Under the pieces are notes generated by a model, which had not been told where the DNA came from, made no database searches, and worked only from the letters and a program-made list of their open reading frames with translations. A stretch of 43,831 nt of DNA from Mycolicibacterium septicum DSM 44393 (GTDB taxonomy: Bacteria > Actinomycetota > Actinomycetes > Mycobacteriales > Mycobacteriaceae): the NCBI RefSeq assembly GCF_000455325.1, contig NZ_HG322951.1:883172-927002 (forward strand). The letters are read 5' to 3'. Numbering within the stretch: position 1 is the stretch's first letter; every line of letters begins with the position of its first letter. This document shows, piece after piece, positions 37,632 through 43,831 of the stretch. Made by a program: the position numbers and the translations under genes.

Positions 37632-38651
37632 ATGACGAAATCGCAGCTGACGGCTCCTCAACACGAACCCCTTGACCCATCTTCACGCGCCGAGCGCAAT
37701 GCTTCTGGTGGCCGCGCCCGTCCTATCGTGGCGCGTGTTCTCCAAGTATTTGCAGTGCTTTTTGTCGTTTCGATGGCAGCATTCTGGCTGGTGCAGGTCG
37801 TACCCGGGGACCCCGGGCGCAATGCCCTCGGGGCACACGCCACGCCCGCGCAAATTCAAGCGTGGAACGTTCGCAACGGCCTGGATGGTGGTATCGCCGA
37901 GCGTTACCTTCAGTGGCTCACCGGATTCGTTCAAGGGAATTGGGGAACCAGCCTGGTCTTCGGGGAGCCGGTGGTTGATTTGGTGAGTTCTCGCTTATAC
38001 AACTCAATTGTTGTTGGCTTGATCGCGTTTGCGATCGCCGGGTTCGCCGCGGCATTGTTGGGCTGCCTGCAAGCGTATACTGAGGGCCGAAAAATCGATC
38101 GAACACTCACCATGGCCCTCTCGGCGATATCAGCGTTGCCGGAGTTTGTCGTAGGAGTGGTGTTGCTCCTATTTTTTAGCATCGTGCTTGGGGTGGTGCC
38201 GACGAGGCCCAGCATTACTGGAGACAGTCTCAGAGTGCCGCTCTCCTCGATGGTCCTGCCGGCGACGGTTCTCGCGCTCGCTTATATACCGATCATCTCC
38301 CGAATGGTGCGCACTGGAGTGGTTGGCGCGTTGAATGCTCCGTACCACCGAACAGCAGTCCTCAAAGGCTTGCCGCCTTTGAGGGTCGTGACGCACCACG
38401 TAGCACGAAATGCCATGATTCCGACGGTATCACTGCTCGGCATCAGTCTGGGCGCCCTGCTTTCCGGCAACGCCGTGGTCGAATGGGTATTCGGCTACCC
38501 CGGCCTGGGCGCTCTCACGGTGACCGCTGCGGTGAAGAAAGACGTGTTCCTGCTGGAATCGTGCGTCATGGTTATCGGAATCTCCTGCCTCCTGATCATC
38601 TTGCTCTCAGATGTGATGGTGGTTTGGCTCGATCGCCGAATCGAGCTCTAG
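37632..38651 (+). CDS. ABC transporter permease (DppB type)
   Basis: A 339-residue membrane protein of the DppB/OppB family with about six helices. The N-terminal RVLQVFAVLFVVSMAAFWLV is followed by the family's periplasmic loop VVPGDPGRNALG and QWLTGFVQGNWGTS. The EAA motif region reads YHRTAVLKGLPPLRVVTHHV with NAMIPTVSLLGI, and the end has VEWVFGYPGLGALTV. ATG 37632 begins two bases after the binding-protein stop; an upstream in-frame reading overlaps that gene and is rejected. It forms the membrane channel with the next gene. Confidence 0.93.
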   Translation: MTKSQLTAPQHEPLDPSSRAERNASGGRARPIVARVLQVFAVLFVVSMAAFWLVQVVPGDPGRNALGAHATPAQIQAWNVRNGLDGGIAERYLQWLTGFVQGNWGTSLVFGEPVVDLVSSRLYNSIVVGLIAFAIAGFAAALLGCLQAYTEGRKIDRTLTMALSAISALPEFVVGVVLLLFFSIVLGVVPTRPSITGDSLRVPLSSMVLPATVLALAYIPIISRMVRTGVVGALNAPYHRTAVLKGLPPLRVVTHHVARNAMIPTVSLLGISLGALLSGNAVVEWVFGYPGLGALTVTAAVKKDVFLLESCVMVIGISCLLIILLSDVMVVWLDRRIEL

Positions 38652-38656
38652 CAGAA

Positions 38657-39520
38657 ATGGGTTTCATGACGCCGGAGAAAACGGTCAGCGTGGCGTGGGA
38701 CGGAACGGAAGCGTCTCCTCGATGGCGGGAGCTACTACGGCGACCAACCTTCGTCATTAGCGCCGGCATCTTGGTCTTTTGGATCTCGGCCGCTATCGGC
38801 TGGCGCTGGATCGTCGACCCTTTCAGCAACTCGGGCACCAAATTCGGACAACCGAGCGTAGACCACCCATTCGGCACGGACTTTTATGGCCGCGACGTAC
38901 TTGCACGAGTTCTTGCTGGTGCAGAGCCTGCGATGCTCGTCGGACCAGCCGGCGCTGTTCTGGCGGCCGTCGCGGCAACGTTGCTCGGGCTCACGTCAGG
39001 TTACTTCCGCGGCCCGTTCGATGCTCTGATGATGCGAGTATTCGACGTCTTTCTGGTTTTGCCGCCCATCATCATGCTCATTGTTGTCGTGTCAGCGGTC
39101 GGAGCGAGCCCGCCCGCCATGATCGTGATCGTCGCAATCGTCTACACGCCGACTATCGCGCGCATCATAAGAGCAGCTGTACTGACGCAGCGAGACAAGC
39201 CGTACGTCGCGGCGGCCCGCCTGCAGGGAGAAGGCCGTCGGCGGATCATGGTGACCGAGATCTTGCCGAACATCCTTCCCACGGTCGTGGTTCAGGCCGT
39301 GCTCAATCTCGGCTACGCCATCTTCGTCATCTCCTCGCTGTCCTTTCTTGGCCTCGCCGCCCAACCTCCCTCCCCCGATTGGGGATTGGCCATCAGCGAT
39401 AATCGGCTCTATCTGCAGACAGCGTGGTGGACGCTTGCCTTTCCCGCTGCCAGCCTCGCCTCCGTGGTCATCTCTGTGATGCTGTTCGCAGACAACCTGA
39501 AAGAGGTCTACGACCGGTGA
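38657..39520 (+). CDS. ABC transporter permease (DppC type)
   Basis: A 287-residue DppC/OppC-family permease. It has the typical first helix (FVISAGILVFWISAAIGW), HPFGTDFYGRDVLARVLAGA, the EAA-type cytoplasmic loop RLQGEGRRRIMVTEILPNIL and the C-terminal LSFLGLAAQPPSPDWG. It starts at ATG 38657, five bases after the previous stop; a second in-frame ATG at 38666 is possible. Its TGA overlaps the GTG of the ATPase gene. It pairs with the DppB-type permease. Confidence 0.92.
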   Translation: MGFMTPEKTVSVAWDGTEASPRWRELLRRPTFVISAGILVFWISAAIGWRWIVDPFSNSGTKFGQPSVDHPFGTDFYGRDVLARVLAGAEPAMLVGPAGAVLAAVAATLLGLTSGYFRGPFDALMMRVFDVFLVLPPIIMLIVVVSAVGASPPAMIVIVAIVYTPTIARIIRAAVLTQRDKPYVAAARLQGEGRRRIMVTEILPNILPTVVVQAVLNLGYAIFVISSLSFLGLAAQPPSPDWGLAISDNRLYLQTAWWTLAFPAASLASVVISVMLFADNLKEVYDR

Positions 39521-41118
39521 CTGCCAAACATCTGGTTCGGGTTCGCGGGCTTTGGGTCACCTATCGGCAGGGGGACCGAGTCATCAACGCCGTCAATGGA
39601 ATCGACATCGACATCGATGACGGTGAGGCGTACGGGCTCATCGGCGAGTCAGGGTCGGGCAAGACTACTGCAGCCTTCGCGATCGCCAACGGTCTGCCTC
39701 GGACCTCAAGAATTCAGGCATCAGAGATCTCCGTCGCCGAAACCGATATGCTCAGGCTCAGGGGGAAACGTCTGCGTTTCTTTCGAGCTAAGACGATCGG
39801 CATCGTCTATCAGGATCCAACGACTGCGTTGAATCCGACCATGCGGGTTGGATCTCAGATCGGCGAGGTGTTCGCTGTGTTGGGACATCCACGTCGAGAC
39901 ATACCCGCGATGGTTGAGCGTGCCCTGAATGAAGTTCTGCTCCCCGATGCCGGACAGCTCGCGCGCCGCTATCCCTACGAATTATCCGGCGGTCAGCAAC
40001 AGCGTGTGGTCATCGCGATGGCGTTGGCTGCCCGACCAAAGCTTCTCCTTCTCGACGAACCCACGACCGGGCTCGACACCACGACGCAAGCCGAGATGTT
40101 CACGCTGCTAGCCGATTTGCGAACGCGACACCAGTTTGCGTCGATGCTCATCAGTCACGACTTGGCACTGGTGGAAGCCACCTGTAATAGAATCGGTGTC
40201 ATCCGTGAAGGCCGTCTGGTCGATTCGACGTCGAGTGGTGAACTCCGGAGGCCGGGCCGACACGAATACACCCAAAGCCTCATCCAGGCCACCCCCGCAT
40301 TCAATCTCGAGAGTCTTCGGAACGGCGAGGAGCCGGGCCCGTCCCGTGAGAACCTGCCTGCAACGTCTGTCGCCGAAGTGGCCAACCTATACAAAACATA
40401 CGGAGATTCCGTTGCTTTGGCTGGGATCGACCTCGCGCTTCGCCGAGGCGAAATCCTGGGAGTTGTTGGAGAGTCCGGTAGTGGCAAGTCGACTTTTGGT
40501 AGGGCGCTAGCAGGCCTGGTGGATTACACAGGTGTAATAGACTTTCGCAGGGAGGAATCGCCATCTATTGACGGCCAGGACCAGCGCACGTTCAAACACG
40601 CGCCCAGCCAGGCGGTGCAAATGGTCTTCCAGAATCCTGAATCCTCGCTGAATCCTCGGCGGACCGTACGCCAAACACTCGAACGAGCCATACAGCTTCT
40701 GGGCGGCGATCAGACTGTGGAGCACCTGGCCGCAGAGGTTGGACTCGCGCCGGTACTCCTCGGCAGGTTACCGGCGCAGCTGTCGGGTGGGCAGAAGCAA
40801 CGCGTAGCCATCGCCCGCGCTTTCGCCGGAAGGTTGGCAATCGTGGTATGCGACGAGCCGACATCTGCTCTCGATGTCTCCGTGCAAGCAAAGATCGTGG
40901 AGCTCCTAAAGTCACTCCAGGCGCAGACTGGTGTCACAATCGTGTTCATTTCGCATGACCTGGCCGTCGTGCGCGAGATAGCCGACCGCATCGCGGTGCT
41001 CCGCCACGGGCGGATCGTCGAAATCGCCTCGGCCAAGGACGTCTTCGAACGGCCGGTCCACCCCTACACCAAGTTGCTGCTGGAGAGCGCGCTCTTACGC
41101 CCTCTCAGTACTCATTAG
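39517..41118 (+). CDS. ABC transporter double ATP-binding protein (DppD-DppF fusion)
   Basis: A 533-residue protein with two full ABC ATPase domains in one chain, in place of separate DppD and DppF subunits. Domain 1 has Walker A GESGSGKT (43-50), signature LSGGQQQRV (about 155), Walker B LLLLDEPTTGLD and the H-loop ISHDLAL. Domain 2 has GESGSGKS (about 319-326), signature LSGGQKQRV (about 422), VVCDEPTSALD and FISHDLAVV. Both sites look competent. After each domain comes the short oligopeptide-type C-terminal tail (HEYTQSLIQATP and HPYTKLLLESAL). The GTG start overlaps the permease stop. It powers the importer formed by the three preceding genes. Confidence 0.94.
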   Translation: MTAKHLVRVRGLWVTYRQGDRVINAVNGIDIDIDDGEAYGLIGESGSGKTTAAFAIANGLPRTSRIQASEISVAETDMLRLRGKRLRFFRAKTIGIVYQDPTTALNPTMRVGSQIGEVFAVLGHPRRDIPAMVERALNEVLLPDAGQLARRYPYELSGGQQQRVVIAMALAARPKLLLLDEPTTGLDTTTQAEMFTLLADLRTRHQFASMLISHDLALVEATCNRIGVIREGRLVDSTSSGELRRPGRHEYTQSLIQATPAFNLESLRNGEEPGPSRENLPATSVAEVANLYKTYGDSVALAGIDLALRRGEILGVVGESGSGKSTFGRALAGLVDYTGVIDFRREESPSIDGQDQRTFKHAPSQAVQMVFQNPESSLNPRRTVRQTLERAIQLLGGDQTVEHLAAEVGLAPVLLGRLPAQLSGGQKQRVAIARAFAGRLAIVVCDEPTSALDVSVQAKIVELLKSLQAQTGVTIVFISHDLAVVREIADRIAVLRHGRIVEIASAKDVFERPVHPYTKLLLESALLRPLSTH

Positions 41119-41166
41119 GTAGTTCTGACAATTTGTCACCTGATGCTCGTCCCCGGAAGGACACAG

Positions 41167-42339
41167 ATGTCTCGTTATGATGGCACTATTGGCTCGTTTA
41201 GAAATCTGTTTGCGGAGATTTCTAAGGGAACGATCGAACGCGAGAACGAGCGAGTGCTACCTCGGAAACAGTTTCGCCAGCTGCTCGATGAGGGATTCGG
41301 CGCGATGAGGGTTCCGGAAGAACTGGGTGGACTTGGATACTCCGGGCGCGAGTTCATGGCCACACTCATTGAACTCGCAGAGGCGGATTCACACATCGCT
41401 CATGCTTTCCGGGGCCACTTCGCCTTCCTCGAGGAACGTCTGAGTTCCAGCTCTGATTCGGTACGTGAACGGTGGGCGGAGCGGGTGGTCACCGACAAGC
41501 ACATGATTGGTAGTGCGTGGAGCGAGCGCCACGGCGGCCCAAACCGTCTCGGTCGTACCTCGGTGGTGGAGACTCCTGGCGGCGAGCTGTTGCTCAACGG
41601 GACGAAACACTTCAGTACGGGAACGATTTTCTCGGATTGGATCGACGTCAGTGCGCGGTTCGGCGACAGGGAACGATCGGTGGCGGTCGGACGCTACACC
41701 GATGGCGTTGAGATCCTCGACGACTGGGACGGGTTCGGTCAGGCGCTGACCGGTACTGGTACCACGATCTTCACGAATGTTGCCATTTCCCCCGAGAACA
41801 TCGGCCCGTTTACCGACGTGACTGATACACCCTGGTTTCAGGGAGCCATGTTTCAGCTCACCCTTCTAGCCGTCTTGGTCGGTATCGCTCGTCGCGCGCA
41901 TACGAGTCAGATTCACCATGTTCAAACAAGTACCACTCCGCCATTCGGAAGCAGTCTCCTACTCGTGCGGGCGCAGGATCCACTGCTGGTGAGCGAGGTC
42001 GGAGACATCAGCGGCCAGGTCTTCGCTGCAGAAGCCGCGGCACTTATCGCCGCAGAATCGCTGGACGCAGCATTTGCCGAGCGGCTCAGTGATCCGCAGC
42101 ATTCGACGCGAGCTCTCGAGACCAACGTGGCCACGTATCGCGCTCAAATCGCCATCGTGCCTGCGGTGACTCGTATCACAGATCAGATTTTTGAAAGCGT
42201 AGGAGGTTCAGCAACCTCGCGAACACATGGTCTCGACCGCTACTGGCGAAATGCACGAATCATCGCCTCACACAACTCTATCCGCCATCGTGCGCATAAC
42301 ATCGGGGATTACTACGTCTCAGGCGGACTGCACAATTGA
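41167..42339 (+). CDS. acyl-CoA dehydrogenase-fold flavin monooxygenase (DszC/SfnC-like)
   Basis: A 390-residue protein of the acyl-CoA dehydrogenase superfamily, in the branch that uses FMNH2 and O2 (DszC, SfnC, some hydroxylases). GFGAMRVPEELGGLGYSGRE, IGSAWSERHGG (where dehydrogenases have xxxTEPxxGS) and NGTKHFSTGTIFSDWIDV are typical of the branch. The catalytic glutamate of true dehydrogenases is not evident. The C-terminus ESVGGSATSRTHGLDRYWRN and HRAHNIGDYYV matches DszC-type oxygenases. ATG 41167 is preferred over ATG 41143 because GGAAGGA at 41154-41160 lies before it. It follows the ABC importer by 48 bp and is probably in its operon. It should oxidise the imported compound, perhaps sulfide to sulfoxide/sulfone, ahead of the DszA/NtaA-like enzyme. 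Confidence 0.88.
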   Translation: MSRYDGTIGSFRNLFAEISKGTIERENERVLPRKQFRQLLDEGFGAMRVPEELGGLGYSGREFMATLIELAEADSHIAHAFRGHFAFLEERLSSSSDSVRERWAERVVTDKHMIGSAWSERHGGPNRLGRTSVVETPGGELLLNGTKHFSTGTIFSDWIDVSARFGDRERSVAVGRYTDGVEILDDWDGFGQALTGTGTTIFTNVAISPENIGPFTDVTDTPWFQGAMFQLTLLAVLVGIARRAHTSQIHHVQTSTTPPFGSSLLLVRAQDPLLVSEVGDISGQVFAAEAAALIAAESLDAAFAERLSDPQHSTRALETNVATYRAQIAIVPAVTRITDQIFESVGGSATSRTHGLDRYWRNARIIASHNSIRHRAHNIGDYYVSGGLHN

Positions 42340-43055
42340 CTGTCACGGTGGCGCAGTGGGGCTTTGGCGCAATGGAGTCGACGCGGGGGTGTGTGGTTAC
42401 GCTAGCCAACTCCTAGTCGGGGGACTCCAACCTCACCGCTGACACTCTGGCAGCAATGAGGTTGCGGTGCCGGATAGCAAGCCACCCCGGTCGCCTTGTG
42501 CCACGCCCGAGAGCATCACACCGCTGACGCCGAACTGGTCGGATATCCGGGATAATCGTTTGCCCCGCCGGGGTATCGACTAGGGGCTGCCGTGTCCCCC
42601 TTGAACTAGTTCCTCCCTGCCATCGTGGTCGATCATCTCGCTTCCCCGGCAATCTTGCAGAATGCAAGCGTGCCCAACTAGCGGCGTTAGGGCACCTGAA
42701 AGGCCTCGTTCGGCCCTTCAATCTGGGATACATTCTTGGACAATGTGATCCACTCGTTTTGGAGAGTATCAAGCTGGGATTGATCTAAGGCTCGGCGGTA
42801 GTTCGAGTCGTTGGTGCAAAGTCGGTGACCGGTCGGCATTGGCTTTCGCTTCGACGTTGTGCTGCGAGCGGTCGCGCGGGCACCATGGAAGGCTGTTATG
42901 CGAGAGAGCGATTCCATGCTTGTGGCGAGAACCGTCGAATTCGGTAGTTTCGTCGAAGAAACCTCCACCGTACTCGTCGACGATGGCGGCAAAAGTTGGT
43001 TCCGCCGCATAACCGCGACAACACCGTTAAGTGAGGACGTGCCACCCGGCCGGAA
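42340..43055. other. 716-bp intergenic region, no supported gene
   Basis: Between the convergent DszC-like gene and the exporter gene. Frames on both strands lack recognisable pattern. A frame near 42898 (MRESDSMLVARTVEFGSF) has a mildly protein-like start but overlaps the exporter end antisense; it is too weak to call. Confidence 0.4.
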
Positions 43056-43831
43056 TCAGGACACAGACTGCGATCGAGTTCCGGCCAGTACGCAGAGGGC
43101 GACAAAGATGATTCCGATGACCTGGGCGGTGCTCAAGTGTTCACCGAGTAACACCACGCCGGTCATCGATGCGATAGCCGGCTGTGCAGAGTCGATCATC
43201 GCCGCATAGTGCGCGCCCGTGACCGAGACGCCGGCGTAGTAGCACAGCATCCCCACGCCGAGGACCGTGCTGTGCAAAACGAGAGTGAGCCAATCTGCTG
43301 ATGTGGACGGCATCACTAACTGCCTAGTTGACAGGCCAAGCACGCCTAGGCCAACTGCGGTGCCAAACATCACCGCGCTCGCAGCCATCACTCGATCAGC
43401 CCCATTAGCCATCTCCGCGGCGAACATCACGTAGACCGCGTAGAGCCCCGCGGCGCACAGGATCCCGCCGGCCGCAACGTACGGGGGCGTCCTAACTCCG
43501 GGACCAATCGTTATGAATCCAACCCCCATGATCGCAACGACTGCCAGTGCGAGGTCGGTGAACACCGGCTTGCGATGTAGCCGAAATGCCCTTAGCGCCA
43601 TTACCATTGCGGGGTAGATGAAAAAGAGTGCGACCGAAAGTCCGGTTCCTACGCGTGCCGCGCACGCGTAGAACAGGTACACCTGAGGTCCGAACAAGAA
43701 CGCCCCGGCCAGCAAGGCATGCACCAGCTGACGACCATTCTGGTTGCACGAGGGCCGAAATGCGGTGAAACTGAGTAGCAATATGGCCGTGATAAGGCTG
43801 CGGTAGCACAGCAGGCTGAGCGTATTCATCG
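43056..43831 (-). CDS. EamA/DMT family transporter (5' end cut by window edge)
   Basis: Membrane protein of the drug/metabolite transporter superfamily, typically an exporter of amino acids or metabolites. About nine hydrophobic helices are visible, with the duplicated EamA halves: FFIYPAMVMALRAFRLHRKP in the first and ALHSTVLG-like VLHSTVLGVGMLCYYAGVSV followed by QPAIASMTGVVLLGEHLS in the second. The visible part begins at what is normally the second helix, so the first helix and the true start lie beyond base 43831. The Met at 43829 is probably internal. The 257 visible residues against a usual length of about 300 agree with this. The substrate is unknown. Confidence 0.88.
   Translation of the reverse strand, partial: MNTLSLLCYRSLITAILLLSFTAFRPSCNQNGRQLVHALLAGAFLFGPQVYLFYACAARVGTGLSVALFFIYPAMVMALRAFRLHRKPVFTDLALAVVAIMGVGFITIGPGVRTPPYVAAGGILCAAGLYAVYVMFAAEMANGADRVMAASAVMFGTAVGLGVLGLSTRQLVMPSTSADWLTLVLHSTVLGVGMLCYYAGVSVTGAHYAAMIDSAQPAIASMTGVVLLGEHLSTAQVIGIIFVALCVLAGTRSQSVS

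Overview
The window is GC-rich DNA from an actinomycete, most likely a member of the Mycobacteriales (Mycobacterium/Mycolicibacterium, Rhodococcus or a relative). Supporting signs are a mycofactocin-type SDR, a DszC-like flavin monooxygenase, frequent GTG/TTG starts, an IS21 relic of actinobacterial type, and -10 boxes placed so that transcripts would begin at the start codon. It is an accessory catabolic region: small operons for degrading organic acids, sugars and possibly organosulfur compounds, separated by gene relics and long intergenic stretches. I saw no tRNA, rRNA, CRISPR array or prophage.

Layout. 1-5 kb: the 5' end of a nitronate monooxygenase gene (minus), two enoyl-CoA hydratases (plus), a decayed stretch (about 2.3-3.1 kb) and an acyl-CoA synthetase (minus) broken by one extra base in an A6 run. 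5.2-11.3 kb: a luciferase-like flavin monooxygenase, then an apparent sugar-phosphate operon: class II aldolase, HAD phosphatase, DhaL, DhaK and a divergent transaldolase-family protein. 11.8-13.3 kb: a cupin divergent from a mycofactocin-type SDR. 13.6-16.4 kb: an SDR, an MmyB-type HTH regulator and a second SDR that has lost its catalytic residues; a shared 28-nt motif lies upstream of both SDRs. 17-20 kb: an APC amino-acid permease and an AraC regulator.

20.2-31.1 kb is the most distinctive part. A minus-strand operon (tricarballylate-dehydrogenase-like flavoprotein, MHS-type transporter, aldehyde dehydrogenase) diverges from a plus-strand operon with 4-nt gene overlaps (IclR regulator, CaiB-type CoA-transferase, short citrate-synthase/citryl-CoA-lyase-like protein, divergent aconitase), followed by a second IclR gene. 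Together they read as uptake of a tricarboxylate, dehydrogenation to an aconitate-type alkene, hydration, CoA activation and cleavage to an acyl-CoA plus an oxoacid. The substrate is not determined.

31.8-33.8 kb: a medium-chain quinone-reductase-like protein and the relic of an IS21 transposase. 34.2-42.3 kb: a DszA/NtaA-family monooxygenase divergent from a complete peptide/nickel-type ABC importer (Tat lipoprotein, two permeases, double ATPase) and a DszC-like acyl-CoA-dehydrogenase-fold monooxygenase, which suggests organosulfur or related scavenging. The window ends inside an EamA/DMT exporter.
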